Part shown: positions 26,439-36,650 of the stretch, in pieces
Numbering within the stretch: the first letter of the stretch is position 1
Layout of the letters: every line of letters begins with the position of its first letter
DNA from: Stenotrophomonas sp. 610A2
GTDB lineage: Bacteria; Pseudomonadota; Gammaproteobacteria; Xanthomonadales; Xanthomonadaceae
DNA: 64,000 nt
Direction of reading: 5' to 3'
Assembly: GCF_030549615.1 (NCBI RefSeq)
Contig: NZ_CP130832.1
Location: forward strand, 1,240,001-1,304,000
The notes under the pieces: model-generated
Database searches by the model: none
The model's input: the letters and a program-made list of their open reading frames with translations, nothing else
Told to the model about the DNA's origin: nothing
Translations under genes and position numbers: made by a program

Positions 26439-26515
26439 CGGGGTATAGCGCAGTCTGGTAGCGCGCCTGCTTTGGGAGCAGGATGTCGGGGGTTCGAATC
26501 CCTCTACCCCGACCA
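26439..26515 (+). tRNA. tRNA-Pro (TGG)
   Basis: A 77-base cloverleaf with encoded CCA. The acceptor CGGGGTA pairs with TACCCCG, the anticodon loop reads TTTGGGA, and the T-arm is GGGGGTTCGAATCCCTC. Confidence 0.95.
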
Positions 26516-26559
26516 TCCAACGCACCAAGCGCGTGTTGGAGTGCGACAATCCGGTCAGA

Positions 26560-26636
26560 GCGCCCGTAGCTCAACTGGATAGAGCACCGGCCTTCTAAGC
26601 CGGCGGTTACAGGTTCGATTCCTGTCGGGCGCACCA
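26560..26636 (+). tRNA. tRNA-Arg (TCT)
   Basis: A 77-base cloverleaf with encoded CCA. The acceptor GCGCCCG pairs with CGGGCGC and the anticodon loop CTTCTAA contains TCT. Confidence 0.95.
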
Positions 26637-26670
26637 TCGGGTGCAAGCGGTAGGTAGCAAGGTTTCAGTG

Positions 26671-26747
26671 GTGGCTGTAGCTCAGTTGGTTAGAGTACCG
26701 GATTGTGATTCCGGTGGTCGGGGGTTCGAATCCCCTCAGCCACCCCA
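26671..26747 (+). tRNA. tRNA-His (GTG)
   Basis: The acceptor GTGGCTG pairs with CAGCCAC, the discriminator is C, the CCA is encoded, and the anticodon is GTG in ATTGTGAT. The preceding G at 26670 can pair with the discriminator C and is probably the extra G-1 of tRNA-His. Confidence 0.95.
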
Positions 26748-26824
26748 CTGTTTCGAGGCTTCGGAGTAGAATCCGGGCTTGCAAAAAAAACCAGGTTGCG
26801 GCATTATTCGCCTCCTGATTTTCA

Positions 26825-26900
26825 GGGCTGTTAGCTCAGTTGGTAGAGCAGTTGACTCTTAATCAATAGGTCCAAGGTTCGAATCCTTGACAGCCCACCA
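26825..26900 (+). tRNA. tRNA-Lys (CTT), copy 1
   Basis: A 76-base cloverleaf with CCA. The acceptor GGGCTGT pairs with ACAGCCC and the anticodon loop CTCTTAA contains CTT. Confidence 0.95.
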
Positions 26901-26907
26901 AATCAAG

Positions 26908-26945
26908 AAAGCCGTTGGAGCAATCCAGCGGCTTTCTCTTTTTAT
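26908..26945 (+). terminator. Terminator after tRNA-Lys copy 1
   Basis: AAAGCCGTTGGA / TCCAGCGGCTTT hairpin with a GCAA loop and a T-rich tail. Confidence 0.85.
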
Positions 26946-27012
26946 GTAAGCCCGGTGTTTTGGGCGGGTGCGGAAAACACTCTTGTAGTGTAAGATTCAC
27001 CTCGAAGTTTCA

Positions 27013-27088
27013 GGGCTGTTAGCTCAGTTGGTAGAGCAGTTGACTCTTAATCAATAGGTCCAAGGTTCGAATCCTTGACAGCCCACCA
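27013..27088 (+). tRNA. tRNA-Lys (CTT), copy 2
   Basis: Identical over all 76 bases to the copy at 26825, including the preceding TTTCA-like leader. Confidence 0.95.
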
Positions 27089-27094
27089 AATTTG

Positions 27095-27127
27095 AAAGCC
27101 GCTGGAGAAATCTGGCGGCTTTTTTCT
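27095..27127 (+). terminator. Terminator after tRNA-Lys copy 2
   Basis: AAAGCCGCTGGA / TCTGGCGGCTTT hairpin with a GAAA loop and TTTTTC tail, a diverged version of the hairpin after copy 1. The tRNA and its terminator were therefore duplicated together. Confidence 0.85.
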
Positions 27128-27247
27128 TAGCCAGGGCGGCATGCCGCCAGGTCATTGTTCAGGTGTTGATGGTTGGACCAGCGCGCAGACGCGCTTGGCT
27201 TCCGCTTTGTCGGCGCTCCTGCAACAATGCCGTGCTGAGTCAGTATT

Positions 27248-27332
<85 letters not shown>

Positions 27333-27519
27333 GTGAGTGGTGTTCTTTGCCCACTCCGGGTCCCTTCAGACAACCTGCAGACAACCTGTATGGGTCTGCC
27401 CGCTGGCGGCCACGGGCGATATCGGCCAAACTAAAGGGCTGCGGTGCATAACCGCGCCCTACAACCGTTTCATCCATCACATCGAACCGGGGCGGTTGCC
27501 GCCGGTGGCAGGAGTCAAC

Positions 27520-28815
27520 ATGCAAGCTTCGATCGAATCCACCGGCAATCTGGAACGCCGCCTGAGCTTCTCGCTGCCGGAAGAGCGTCTGCAGGGGCAT
27601 ATCAGCGGCCGTCTGGGCGAAATCGCGCGTACCGCGCGCATCAAGGGTTTCCGCCCGGGCAAGGTGCCGGCCAAGGTGATCGAGCAGCGTTTTGGCCCGC
27701 AGGTGCGCGCCGAGGCGCTGGACGGCCTGCTGCGCGAGACCTTTGATGCCGCCCTGCGCCAGCACGAGCTGCGCATTGCCGGTAACCCGCGCATCGACAA
27801 GGCTGGCGAAGGCGAGTTCGACTTCGTTGCCACCGTTGAGCTGATCCCGGACTTCGGCGACGTCGACGTCACCAAGCTGACCGTCGTGCGCCACAGTGCC
27901 GAAATCAGCGATGCCGACATCGACCAGATGATCGAGAACCTGCGCGCCCAGCGCCGCACCTGGAAGCCGGTTGCACGCGGCGCCCAGGAAGGCGACCTGG
28001 TCGGCCTGGAAACCTGGTCGCAGGCTGGCGACGAGCGTCTGCCGGCCGAGGGTGTCGAGAAGGGCACCATCATCATCGGCCAGGGCATGATGTTCGAGCA
28101 GATCGAAAAGGGCCTGGTCGGCCTGGCCAAGGGTGAAGAAAAGACCCTGGACGTCGAATTCCCGGCCGACTGGCGCGTGCCGGCCCTGGCTGGCAAGACC
28201 GTGCAGGTCACCGTCAAGGCGGTTGAAGTGTCCGAGCAGGACATGCCGGAAGTCGATGCCGCCTTCATCAAGAGCTTCGGCGTGAAGAACGGCGACGTGG
28301 AGCAGTTCCGCGCCGACATCCGTTCCAACCTGGAGCGCGAGCTCAAGGGCGCACTGATGAACCGCCTGCGCCGCGAAGTGGGTGAGCAGCTGATCGCCGC
28401 CTATTCCTCGGTCGAGCTGCCGCCGCGTCTGGTCGAGGGCGAAGCCCGCTCGATGCTGGCCCAGCAGATCGATGCCATCCGTCGCCAGGGCGGCAACCCG
28501 GGCGAAGTGCCGGCCGATGCCCATGAAGGCTTCAAGGACGCCGCTTCCAAGCGCGTGCTGGTTGGCCTGCTGGTCGGCGAAGTGGCCCGCAAGAACGAGC
28601 TGCGCCTGGACCCGAAGCGCCTGAACGAAACCATGCGCCTGATCGCTTCGACCTACGAAGAGCCGGAGCAGGTCATTGAGATGTACCGCAATGATCCCCA
28701 GCTTATGGCTGGCCTGCAGAACCGCGTGATGGAAGAGCAGGTCATCGACTGGATCGCCGAGCGTGCCCAGCACACCGAGCAGGCCTTGACGTTCCAGGAA
28801 GCCATCCGCCAGTAA
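27520..28815 (+). CDS. tig: Trigger factor (ribosome-associated chaperone and prolyl isomerase)
   Basis: Binds ribosomes at the tunnel exit and folds nascent chains. 431 residues in the usual order: ribosome-binding domain with the signature [12 protein letters not shown] near residue 43, the FKBP-type isomerase domain around 150-245 ([28 protein letters not shown]), and the helical C-terminal chaperone arms. The start ATG is preceded by CAGGAGTCAAC. The frame stays open upstream to 27337, but that region is tRNA-flanking DNA. It is the first gene of the conserved order tig-clpP-clpX-lon-hupB. Confidence 0.97.
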   Translation: MQASIESTGNLERRLSFSLPEERLQGHISGRLGEIARTARIKGFRPGKVPAKVIEQRFGPQVRAEALDGLLRETFDAALRQHELRIAGNPRIDKAGEGEFDFVATVELIPDFGDVDVTKLTVVRHSAEISDADIDQMIENLRAQRRTWKPVARGAQEGDLVGLETWSQAGDERLPAEGVEKGTIIIGQGMMFEQIEKGLVGLAKGEEKTLDVEFPADWRVPALAGKTVQVTVKAVEVSEQDMPEVDAAFIKSFGVKNGDVEQFRADIRSNLERELKGALMNRLRREVGEQLIAAYSSVELPPRLVEGEARSMLAQQIDAIRRQGGNPGEVPADAHEGFKDAASKRVLVGLLVGEVARKNELRLDPKRLNETMRLIASTYEEPEQVIEMYRNDPQLMAGLQNRVMEEQVIDWIAERAQHTEQALTFQEAIRQ

Positions 28816-28881
28816 GCTGGCGGTGTTTCATCCCCGCGCTGCGGCGCGGGGAGTTCCCTCCCAAAATAGGTGCCTCACGTA

Positions 28882-29508
28882 ATGGACAACCGAACCAAAG
28901 CTCTGAACATGGTTCCGATGGTGGTCGAACAGACCAGCCGCGGCGAGCGCGCCTACGATATCTATTCGCGCCTGCTCAAAGAGCGCCTGATTTTCCTGGT
29001 CGGTCCGATCGACGACCACATGGCGAACGTTGTGGTGGCGCAGCTGCTGTTCCTTGAGTCGGAGAACCCCGAGAAGGAAATTAGCATCTACATCAACTCG
29101 CCGGGCGGCGTGGTCACTGCCGGCATGGCGATCTACGACACCATGCAGTACATCAAGCCGGACGTGAGCACCACCTGCATTGGCCAGGCCGCCTCGATGG
29201 GCGCGCTGTTGCTGGCTGCCGGTGCGCCGGGCAAGCGTTTCGCGCTGCCGAACTCGCGCGTGATGATCCACCAGCCGCTCGGCGGCTACCAGGGCCAGGC
29301 CACGGACATCGACATCCACGCCCGTGAAATCCTCACCCTGCGTTCGCGCCTGAACGAAGTGCTGGCAAAGCACACCGGCCAGGACCTGGAGACCATCGCC
29401 CGCGATACCGAGCGTGACAACTTCAAGAGCGCGGCCGAGGCTGCGGCTTACGGCCTGGTGGACCAGGTGCTGGAGCGCCGTCCGGAAGAGAGCATCCAGG
29501 CCTCCTGA
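28882..29508 (+). CDS. clpP: ATP-dependent Clp protease proteolytic subunit
   Basis: The barrel-forming serine peptidase that degrades proteins fed by ClpX or ClpA. 208 residues with the catalytic triad Ser105 ([10 protein letters not shown]), His130 (MIHQPLGG) and Asp179 (DTERDN). The start is the ATG giving [12 protein letters not shown]; a GTG four codons upstream is less likely. It is separated from tig by 66 bases holding a GC hairpin (CCCCGCGC...GCGCGGGG), and from clpX by 128 bases with an inverted repeat, so each gene may have its own promoter within the cluster. Confidence 0.97.
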   Translation: MDNRTKALNMVPMVVEQTSRGERAYDIYSRLLKERLIFLVGPIDDHMANVVVAQLLFLESENPEKEISIYINSPGGVVTAGMAIYDTMQYIKPDVSTTCIGQAASMGALLLAAGAPGKRFALPNSRVMIHQPLGGYQGQATDIDIHAREILTLRSRLNEVLAKHTGQDLETIARDTERDNFKSAAEAAAYGLVDQVLERRPEESIQAS

Positions 29509-29636
29509 TACGTTGAACGGCCAGAAAAATCGGCCTGATTTGCAGGGTCGGAACCGGACTGGTGTCCTTCCGGCCCTGTGCTATTCTCGAATTTGAACCC
29601 CCTGTTCAGAGGGGGAAGCAACTGGGTAAGCGAAGC

Positions 29637-30926
29637 ATGAGCGAAGACCGGCAAGGTCGTACCGGGGACAGCAGCGGCAAGATTCTGTACTGCTCGTTCT
29701 GCGGCAAGAGTCAGCACGAAGTCCGTAAGCTGATCGCAGGCCCGAGCGTGTTCATCTGTGATGAATGCGTGGAGCTGTGCAACGACATCATCCGTGAGGA
29801 ACTTGAGGAAAAGGCGCAGTCGGCGCGCAGTTCGCTGCCCAAGCCGCGCGAGATCCTCGAGGTGCTCGACCAGTACGTGATTGGCCAGAACCGCGCCAAG
29901 CGCACGCTGGCGGTTGCGGTGTACAACCATTACAAGCGCATCGAGAGCCGTCAGAAGAGCGACGACGTCGAGCTGTCCAAGTCCAACATCCTGCTGGTCG
30001 GCCCGACCGGTTCGGGCAAGACGTTGCTGGCCGAAACGCTGGCGCGCCTGCTCAACGTGCCGTTCACCATGGCCGATGCGACCACCCTGACCGAAGCCGG
30101 TTACGTGGGCGAGGATGTGGAAAACATCATCCAGAAGCTGCTGCAGAAGTGCGACTACGACGTCGAGAAGGCGCAGCAGGGCATCGTCTACATCGATGAA
30201 ATCGACAAGATCTCGCGCAAGAGCGAGAACCCGTCGATCACCCGCGATGTGTCCGGCGAAGGCGTACAGCAGGCCCTGCTGAAGCTGATCGAAGGCACCG
30301 TGGCCAGCGTTCCGCCGCAGGGCGGCCGCAAGCACCCGCAGCAGGAATTCCTGCAGGTCGACACCAAGAACATCCTGTTCATCTGCGGCGGCGCGTTTGC
30401 CGGCCTCGACAAGGTGATCCAGGCCCGTTCCACCGATACCAGCAGCATCGGTTTCGGTGCCAAGGTGAAGAGCGCCGAGCGCAAGCAGGAAGTGGGTAAG
30501 GTGCTGGCTGAAGTCGAGCCGGAAGACCTGATCAAGTTCGGCCTGATCCCGGAATTCGTTGGCCGCCTGCCGGTGGTCGCGACCCTGGAAGAGCTGGACG
30601 AAGCGGCCCTGATCCAGATCTTGACCGAGCCCAAGAACGCCATCACCAAGCAGTTCAAGAAGCTGTTCGAGATGGAGAACGTGGAGCTGGAGTTCCGTCC
30701 CGATGCGCTGTCGGCCATCGCCAAGAAGGCGCTCAAGCGCAAGACCGGCGCCCGTGGCCTGCGCACCATCGTCGAGTCGGTGCTGCTGGACACCATGTAC
30801 GAGCTGCCCTCGCAGGAAAACGTCAGCAAGGTGGTCGTGGACGAGTCGGTGATCGAGAACAAATCCGAGCCCTATATCGTCTACCAGACCCAGCCGGAAC
30901 CGGTCAAAACCGCCTCTGGCGAGTGA
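29637..30926 (+). CDS. clpX: ATP-dependent Clp protease ATP-binding subunit ClpX
   Basis: An AAA+ unfoldase that delivers substrates to ClpP. The 429-residue protein begins with the four-cysteine zinc domain (CSFCGKS...CDECVELC), followed by Walker A GPTGSGKT, Walker B VYIDEIDK, the pore-loop GYVGED, and the ClpP-contact IGF loop seen as [10 protein letters not shown] use the ATG giving MSEDRQGR; the upstream ATG at 29562 would prepend 25 residues before the zinc domain. Confidence 0.97.
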   Translation: MSEDRQGRTGDSSGKILYCSFCGKSQHEVRKLIAGPSVFICDECVELCNDIIREELEEKAQSARSSLPKPREILEVLDQYVIGQNRAKRTLAVAVYNHYKRIESRQKSDDVELSKSNILLVGPTGSGKTLLAETLARLLNVPFTMADATTLTEAGYVGEDVENIIQKLLQKCDYDVEKAQQGIVYIDEIDKISRKSENPSITRDVSGEGVQQALLKLIEGTVASVPPQGGRKHPQQEFLQVDTKNILFICGGAFAGLDKVIQARSTDTSSIGFGAKVKSAERKQEVGKVLAEVEPEDLIKFGLIPEFVGRLPVVATLEELDEAALIQILTEPKNAITKQFKKLFEMENVELEFRPDALSAIAKKALKRKTGARGLRTIVESVLLDTMYELPSQENVSKVVVDESVIENKSEPYIVYQTQPEPVKTASGE

Positions 30927-30998
30927 ACCCCGGTGAACTGAGGTGAATAGGCGGTTGCGCCGATCACGTTCAGCTTTCAACAGCTCTTGCAACACCTC

Positions 30999-31036
30999 GC
31001 CGATGGCCCCATAACGGGGCCATCGGCTTTTTTATT
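30999..31036 (+). terminator. Terminator between clpX and lon
   Basis: GCCGATGGCCCC / GGGGCCATCGGC with an ATAAC loop, then TTTTTTATTT. It ends clpX transcription 37-75 bases before lon, so lon probably has a promoter in or just after this hairpin. Confidence 0.9.
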
Positions 31037-31063
31037 TAGCCTCCACCGAATCTCGGAGCCCCC

Positions 31064-33523
31064 ATGGCCCAGTCCCAACTCGAAGTCCTCGACCTGCCGG
31101 TCCTGCCGCTACGCGACGTGGTGGTGTTCCCGCACATGGTCATCCCGCTGTTCGTGGGCCGCGACAAGTCCATGCAGGCGCTGGAGCGCGCGATGGAGTC
31201 GGACAAGCGCATCCTGCTGCTTGCGCAGAAGTCGGCCGAAACCGATGACCCGGCGGCCGCTGACCTGTACACGGTCGGCACCCTGGCGCAGGTGCTGCAG
31301 TTGCTGAAGCTGCCCGACGGCACCATCAAGGTGCTGGTCGAAGGCCTGTCGCGCGTGGCCGTGGACAAGGTCCATGAGCAGGACGGCTCGCTGCAGGGCC
31401 ACGGTGTGGAAATCGAATCGGACGAATCGCGCGAGCCGCGTGAGATCGAGGCGATTGCCCGTTCGCTGATGTCGCTGTTCGAGCAGTACGTCAAAACCAA
31501 CCGCAAGCTGCCGCCGGAGCTGTTGCAGACCCTGGCCGGCATCGAAGAACCGACGCGCCTGGCCGATACCATCGCCGCGCACATCGGTGTGCGCCTGGCC
31601 GACAAGCAGAAGCTGCTGGAAACCCTGCAGGTCGGCGATCGACTGGAAATGCTGGTCGGTCTGGTCGACGGCGAGATCGACGTGCAGCAGCTGGAAAAGC
31701 GCATCCGCGGCCGCGTCAAATCGCAGATGGAGAAGAGCCAGCGCGAGTACTACCTCAACGAGCAGATGAAGGCCATCCAGAAAGAGCTGGGTGACCTGGA
31801 TGAAGCGCCGGGTGAGATGGAAGAACTGGCGCGCAAGATCGCCGAAGCCGGGATGCCCAAGCCGGTCGAGACCAAGGCCAAGAACGAACTCAACAAGCTC
31901 AAGCAGATGTCACCGATGTCGGCCGAAGCCGCGGTGGTGCGCAACTATCTTGAGTGGCTGCTGGGCGTGCCGTGGAAGAAGCGCACCAAGGTCCGCAAGG
32001 ACCTCAAGGTCGCGCAGGACACGCTGGATGCTGACCATTACGGCCTGGACAAGGTCAAGGATCGCATCCTTGAATACCTTGCTGTGCAGTCGCGGGTGAA
32101 GCAGATGAAGGGCCCGATCCTGTGCCTGGTCGGCCCGCCCGGCGTGGGCAAGACCTCGCTGGGTCAGTCCATCGCCAAGGCCACCAACCGCAAGTTCGTG
32201 CGCATGAGCCTGGGTGGTGTGCGCGACGAAGCCGAGATCCGTGGCCATCGCCGGACCTACGTCGGTTCGATGCCGGGCCGCATCGTGCAGAACCTCAACA
32301 AGGTTGGCAGCAAGAACCCGCTGTTCGTGCTCGATGAGATCGACAAGATGTCGATGGACTTCCGTGGTGATCCGTCCTCGGCGCTGCTTGAAGTGCTGGA
32401 TCCGGAACAGAACAACGCCTTCAACGATCACTACCTCGAGGTCGATCTGGACCTGAGCGAAGTGATGTTCGTGGCTACCTCCAATTCGCTGAATATTCCG
32501 GGTCCGCTGCTGGACCGCATGGAAGTGATCCGCATCCCTGGTTACACCGAAGACGAGAAGCTCAACATCGCCACCCGCTACCTGCTGGGCAAGCAGCTCA
32601 AGGCCAATGGCTTGAAGGCGGAAGAGCTGGCGATCGAGGAAGATGCAATCCGCGGCATCGTGCGTTACTACACGCGCGAATCCGGCGTGCGTAACCTTGA
32701 GCGCGAAATCGCCAAGATCTGCCGCAAGGTGGTGAAGGAAATTGCCCTCGCAGGTCCGCAGCCGGTGAAGAAGGCCGCCGCCAAGAAGTCGGCCAAGAAG
32801 CCGAAGGCCCTGGTGGTGGTGGATTCGAAGAACCTGGACAAGTATCTGGGCGTGCAGCGCTTCGACTTCGGCCGTGCCGAGGAAGAGAACGAGATCGGCC
32901 TGGTCACCGGCCTGGCCTGGACCGAAGTCGGTGGCGACCTGCTGCAGATCGAATCCACCCTGATTCCGGGCAAGGGTTCGGTGACCTTGACCGGGCAGCT
33001 TGGCAACGTGATGAAGGAATCCGCCACGGCGGCCTTGTCGGTAGTGCGTGCGCGCGCCGAATCGTTGGGCATCGACGTCGATTTCCTGCAGAAGCACGAC
33101 GTTCACCTGCACGTGCCCGATGGTGCCACACCGAAGGACGGCCCCAGCGCAGGCATCGCGATGGTGACCTCGTTGGTGTCGACGCTGACCAAGGTGCCGG
33201 TCAAGGCCGAAGTGGCGATGACCGGTGAGATCACCCTGCGCGGTCGCGTCACCGCCATCGGCGGCCTCAAGGAGAAGTTGCTGGCCGCGCTGCGCGGCGG
33301 CATCCGCACCGTGATCATCCCTGACGAGAACCGCAAGGACCTGGCTGATATCCCGGCCAACGTCACCCGCGACCTGACCATCGTGCCGGTGAAGTGGATC
33401 GACGAAGTGCTGGATATCGCGCTGGCAACCCCGCTGGCGCCGAAGAAAGCAGGTAAAAGTGCGCAGCGTGTCGCAGTTCGCGGCAAGGCGAAGGCAGCTC
33501 CGACGGCCCGCGTCAAGCACTGA
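31064..33523 (+). CDS. lon: ATP-dependent Lon protease
   Basis: A homo-oligomeric AAA+ serine protease for misfolded and regulatory proteins. The 819 residues contain the N-terminal substrate domain, Walker [10 protein letters not shown], Walker B VLDEIDKM, and the Ser-Lys dyad Ser695 (DGPSAGIAM) and Lys738 ([10 protein letters not shown]). Two lineage features are visible: a lysine/alanine-rich insert between the ATPase and protease domains ([14 protein letters not shown]) and a basic C-terminal tail ([14 protein letters not shown]). Both could aid DNA or polyphosphate binding, which is inference. Confidence 0.97.
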   Translation: MAQSQLEVLDLPVLPLRDVVVFPHMVIPLFVGRDKSMQALERAMESDKRILLLAQKSAETDDPAAADLYTVGTLAQVLQLLKLPDGTIKVLVEGLSRVAVDKVHEQDGSLQGHGVEIESDESREPREIEAIARSLMSLFEQYVKTNRKLPPELLQTLAGIEEPTRLADTIAAHIGVRLADKQKLLETLQVGDRLEMLVGLVDGEIDVQQLEKRIRGRVKSQMEKSQREYYLNEQMKAIQKELGDLDEAPGEMEELARKIAEAGMPKPVETKAKNELNKLKQMSPMSAEAAVVRNYLEWLLGVPWKKRTKVRKDLKVAQDTLDADHYGLDKVKDRILEYLAVQSRVKQMKGPILCLVGPPGVGKTSLGQSIAKATNRKFVRMSLGGVRDEAEIRGHRRTYVGSMPGRIVQNLNKVGSKNPLFVLDEIDKMSMDFRGDPSSALLEVLDPEQNNAFNDHYLEVDLDLSEVMFVATSNSLNIPGPLLDRMEVIRIPGYTEDEKLNIATRYLLGKQLKANGLKAEELAIEEDAIRGIVRYYTRESGVRNLEREIAKICRKVVKEIALAGPQPVKKAAAKKSAKKPKALVVVDSKNLDKYLGVQRFDFGRAEEENEIGLVTGLAWTEVGGDLLQIESTLIPGKGSVTLTGQLGNVMKESATAALSVVRARAESLGIDVDFLQKHDVHLHVPDGATPKDGPSAGIAMVTSLVSTLTKVPVKAEVAMTGEITLRGRVTAIGGLKEKLLAALRGGIRTVIIPDENRKDLADIPANVTRDLTIVPVKWIDEVLDIALATPLAPKKAGKSAQRVAVRGKAKAAPTARVKH

Positions 33524-33573
33524 AGTGTGAACGTAAAACCCCTCGAAACCCGCGTCAATAAAGGCTTTTCAGC

Positions 33574-33602
33574 TTGCGCGGGTAGGGGGGCGCTGGTATA
33601 AA
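33574..33602 (+). promoter_or_regulatory. Sigma-70-like promoter upstream of hupB
   Basis: A -35-like TTGCGC and a -10-like TATAAA are separated by exactly 17 bases. They lie 130 bases before the HU start, leaving a long untranslated leader. Confidence 0.55.
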
Positions 33603-33731
33603 AGTGCGACTCACGCAGCAGCAGCTTGTTGCTGGCGTGTTTGCAGGTTCTTCGGCGGTCGTGGGTCTTGGGGACGCACGGCTGCCACTCAAAATAATTC
33701 CGCGGATTACCCGCAAAGGGAGTTTTACAGA

Positions 33732-34004
33732 ATGAACAAGACCGAATTGATCGATGGCGTTGCCGGTGCTGCTGACCTGTCCAAGGCTGAAGCTGGCCGT
33801 GCGGTTGATGCCGTCATCGCCGAGATCACCAAGGCCCTGAAGAAGGGTGAGGCCGTGACTCTGGTGGGCTTCGGTACGTTCCAGGTTCGCGAGCGCGCTG
33901 CGCGCACCGGCCGTAACCCGAAGACCGGCGAAGAGATCAAAATCGCTGCTGCAAAAAATCCTGCCTTCAAGGCTGGTAAAGCTCTGAAAGACGCTGTAAA
34001 CTAA
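33732..34004 (+). CDS. hupB: DNA-binding protein HU
   Basis: A small basic nucleoid protein of 90 residues that bends DNA without sequence specificity. It begins [17 protein letters not shown] and carries the DNA-binding arm signature [21 protein letters not shown], with Pro at the intercalating tip. A GGGAG ribosome site lies 10 bases before the ATG. Its position after lon is conserved in many proteobacteria. A tRNA-Val gene starts 13 bases after the stop with no terminator between, so co-transcription with the tRNA is possible. Confidence 0.97.
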   Translation: MNKTELIDGVAGAADLSKAEAGRAVDAVIAEITKALKKGEAVTLVGFGTFQVRERAARTGRNPKTGEEIKIAAAKNPAFKAGKALKDAVN

Positions 34005-34016
34005 GCGGCTCAGCTG

Positions 34017-34091
34017 GGGTGCTTAGCTCAGCGGTAGAGCGTCTCCCTTACACGGAGAGGGTCGGGGGTTCGAAACCCTCAGCACCCACCA
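34017..34091 (+). tRNA. tRNA-Val (TAC)
   Basis: A 75-base cloverleaf. The acceptor GGGTGCT pairs with AGCACCC, the anticodon loop CTTACAC contains TAC, and the CCA is encoded. Confidence 0.95.
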
Positions 34092-34123
34092 AGTTAAGCA
34101 TTGCAGTAACAGTTTGAAAGTGT

Positions 34124-34200
34124 GGAGCGGTAGTTCAGTTGGTTAGAATGCTGGCCTGTCACGCCGGAGGTCGCGGGTTCGAGTCCCGTCCGCTCCGCCA
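34124..34200 (+). tRNA. tRNA-Asp (GTC), copy 1
   Basis: A 77-base cloverleaf. The acceptor GGAGCGG pairs with CCGCTCC, the anticodon GTC is in CTGTCAC, and the CCA is encoded. Confidence 0.95.
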
Positions 34201-34210
34201 GTTTCAAATT

Positions 34211-34240
34211 GGCCCCTGACAAAATCGGGGGCCTTGTTTT
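34211..34240 (+). terminator. Terminator-like hairpin after tRNA-Asp copy 1
   Basis: GGCCCC / GGGGCC with a loop of about 11 bases, then TTGTTTT. Confidence 0.75.
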
Positions 34241-34283
34241 CTCAAACCCCACAAGAGGGAGGGAAAACTAAAAAATTAAATGT

Positions 34284-34360
34284 GGAGCGGTAGTTCAGTT
34301 GGTTAGAATGCTGGCCTGTCACGCCGGAGGTCGCGGGTTCGAGTCCCGTCCGCTCCGCCA
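34284..34360 (+). tRNA. tRNA-Asp (GTC), copy 2
   Basis: Identical over 77 bases to copy 1, including the preceding TGT. Confidence 0.95.
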
Positions 34361-34422
34361 TTTAATCAAGTCGCTTTTAGGAGCGCGCGCCCTGGGAAAC
34401 CAGCGGTGGTCGAGTCAAATGT

Positions 34423-34499
34423 GGAGCGGTAGTTCAGTTGGTTAGAATGCTGGCCTGTCACGCCGGAGGTCGCGGGTTCGAGTCCCGTCCGCTCCGCCA
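34423..34499 (+). tRNA. tRNA-Asp (GTC), copy 3
   Basis: Identical over 77 bases to copies 1 and 2. Confidence 0.95.
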
Positions 34500-34507
34500 G
34501 TTGTCTC

Positions 34508-34540
34508 AAAGCCCTCGGCGCAAGCCGGGGGCTTTTTTTT
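34508..34540 (+). terminator. Terminator after the tRNA-Asp array
   Basis: AAAGCCCTCGGC / GCCGGGGGCTTT with a GCAA loop and a run of eight T. Confidence 0.9.
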
Positions 34541-34626
34541 GGCCAGCTATTGATGGCAGCCGAGTTGGGCGCAGGGCAGGAAGCGGGTTAAACTGCCCGG
34601 CTCGCCACTCAGGCCTCGATTTGCCC

Positions 34627-36588
34627 ATGCTGCAGAAACTTCGCGACAAGACCTCAGGCTGGATCGTTACGGTGATCATGGGCCTGTTGATGATCCCGTT
34701 CCTGTTTGTGATCGACAACAGCTACCTCGGTGGCGTCGGCGCACAGAACGTTGCCAAGGTGTCGGCTCCGCCGTCGTGGTGGACTTCGGCCCCGTCGTGG
34801 TGGCCGATGTCGTTCCTGTGGAAGCACCACGAAGTCAGCGTCGAGGACTTCCGCACCCGCTTCGAGCAGGCACGCATGCAGGCGCGCGAGCAGCAGGGCG
34901 ACAACTTCGACCCGCGCGAATTCGAGACCACCGAAAACAAGCGCCTCGTGCTTGATCAGCTGATCGACGAACAGGTCGTGCGCCTGGCTGCCGAAGACGC
35001 GCATATCGTCATTGGCGACAATGCCGTGCGTGATTACATCGCAGCGATCCCTGGTTTCCAGAAGGACGGCAAGTTCGATCCTGACCAGTACCGTCTGGCG
35101 CTGGCGCAGAGCATGCCGCCGCGTACGCCGGCGATGTTCGAGCAGCTGGTGCGCACCAGCCTGCAGCAGTCGATCATTCCTTCTGCGCTGGCCGAGTCCG
35201 GCTTCACCACCAAGGGTGAGAGCGAGCGTCTGTTGAAGCTGCTCGGTGAAACCCGTGACGTCGAATTCGCGTTGTTGCCGGCTGTTGCCGCTGACACCGC
35301 CGCCGTCACCGATGCCGAGATCGACCAGTGGTACAAGGCGCACCCGAAGGATTTCCGCCAGCCGGAAAGCGTCACCATCGAATATGTCGAGATCAATGCA
35401 GCCAGCATGCCGGCAGTGACTGCCGCTGACGAAGCCACGCTGCGCCAGCGCTACGAAGACGAGAAGATGCGTTTTGTCAGCGCCGACCAGCGCTTGGCCT
35501 CGCACATCCTGATCGCCACCGGCAGCGACGAAAAGGCTGCCGAGGCAAAGGCTGCGAAACTTGCCGCCGAAGCCAAGCAGCCGGGCGCGGACTTCGCGGC
35601 GCTGGCCAAGGCCAACTCGGAAGACCCGGGTTCCAAGGACGCCGGTGGCGACCTGGGCTGGGTTGAGAAGGGTGTGATGGACAAGTCCTTCGAGGACGCG
35701 CTGTTCGCGATGAAGGCTGGCGATGTGGTTGGCCCGGTCAAGAGTGCGTTCGGTTACCACGTGCTGCAGCTGCGCGAGATCAAGGGTGGCGAAGGCCGTC
35801 CGTTCGAGGAAGTGCGTGACCAGCTTGCCGCCGAGCAGCTGCAGGCCGATACCGAGAAGGCGTTCAACGAGCTGAGCGGTCGCTTGGTCGATCTGGTTTA
35901 CAAGAACCCGACCGAACTGGGCGGCGCAGCCAAGGAAGTTGGCCTGCCGGTGCAGACCCTGGGCCCGTTCAACCGTGCCACCGCCAGCGGCATCGCTGCC
36001 AATCCGGCAGTGCTGAAGGCCGTGTTCTCCGACGCGTTGAAGGAAGACGGCACGGTCAGCGATCCGATCGAGCTTGGCCCGAACCACAACGTGATGGTCC
36101 GCGTGACCGAGCACACCCCGGAGCAGGCCATCCCGCTGGCGCAGGCGCGCGAGCAGGTGATTGCTGCTGTGCGTGCGCACCGCACCGAGGAGGCTTCGAA
36201 GAAGGCTGCTGACGCCTTGCTGGCCAAGTTGAACGGTGGCCAGACCCTGCAGGCATTGGCCGGCCCCGAGCAGCTGCAGTTGCTGCCGATGCCGGGCCTG
36301 CCGCGCACCGCGCCGATGCCGACGGCTGAAGCCAACCGTGCTGCGTTCACTGCCGCAGCTCCGGTCGGCGACAAGCCCAGCTATGGCAAGGTCGAGATGG
36401 AGCCGGGTCGCTATGCCGTGTTCGCGGTCACCAAGGTGACCCCGGGCAACCCGGCCGAAGTGCCGGAAGCACAGCAGGCCATGCTCAAGGGCCAGCTGAG
36501 CCAGATCGACGGCGCCGCTGCAGCCAAGGCCTATGTCGACGGCATGCGCAAGCGCTACAAGGTGCAGGTGCAGGAATCCCAGCTCTGA
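34627..36588 (+). CDS. ppiD: PpiD-type periplasmic folding chaperone / parvulin isomerase
   Basis: An inner-membrane-anchored chaperone facing the periplasm that assists proteins leaving the Sec channel. The 653-residue protein begins MLQKLRDKTSGWIVTVIMG, with one membrane span at residues 13-32, an N-terminal SurA-like chaperone region (DFRTRFEQARMQAREQ), one parvulin domain at about 290-382 (LASHILIATGS...DLGWVEKGVM...GYHVLQLREI), and a long C-terminal helical part. The open frame extends up to 34438 through a tRNA, so that longer start is rejected. Position after hupB is as in enteric bacteria. A terminator follows. Confidence 0.95.
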   Translation: MLQKLRDKTSGWIVTVIMGLLMIPFLFVIDNSYLGGVGAQNVAKVSAPPSWWTSAPSWWPMSFLWKHHEVSVEDFRTRFEQARMQAREQQGDNFDPREFETTENKRLVLDQLIDEQVVRLAAEDAHIVIGDNAVRDYIAAIPGFQKDGKFDPDQYRLALAQSMPPRTPAMFEQLVRTSLQQSIIPSALAESGFTTKGESERLLKLLGETRDVEFALLPAVAADTAAVTDAEIDQWYKAHPKDFRQPESVTIEYVEINAASMPAVTAADEATLRQRYEDEKMRFVSADQRLASHILIATGSDEKAAEAKAAKLAAEAKQPGADFAALAKANSEDPGSKDAGGDLGWVEKGVMDKSFEDALFAMKAGDVVGPVKSAFGYHVLQLREIKGGEGRPFEEVRDQLAAEQLQADTEKAFNELSGRLVDLVYKNPTELGGAAKEVGLPVQTLGPFNRATASGIAANPAVLKAVFSDALKEDGTVSDPIELGPNHNVMVRVTEHTPEQAIPLAQAREQVIAAVRAHRTEEASKKAADALLAKLNGGQTLQALAGPEQLQLLPMPGLPRTAPMPTAEANRAAFTAAAPVGDKPSYGKVEMEPGRYAVFAVTKVTPGNPAEVPEAQQAMLKGQLSQIDGAAAAKAYVDGMRKRYKVQVQESQL

Positions 36589-36616
36589 TCAACTGATCAC
36601 CTGAGCAGCAACAAAC

Positions 36617-36645
36617 AAAAAGCCCGGCGTAAGCCGGGCTTTTTG
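36617..36645 (+). terminator. Terminator after ppiD
   Basis: AAAAAGCCCGGC / GCCGGGCTTTTT with a GTAA loop. Confidence 0.9.
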
Positions 36646-36650
36646 TACAT

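Noticed and set aside
31910..33520. A 536-codon open frame on the minus strand across lon
   Set aside because: It is an antisense shadow of the high-GC lon gene, rich in His, Ala, Leu and Gln as such shadows are. Similar long shadows lie opposite ppk1, the M48 protease, ppiD, tig and dnaX.
34438..34626. N-terminal extension of ppiD by 63 codons
   Set aside because: It runs through tRNA-Asp and a terminator. The conserved protein begins at MLQKLRDKTSGW.
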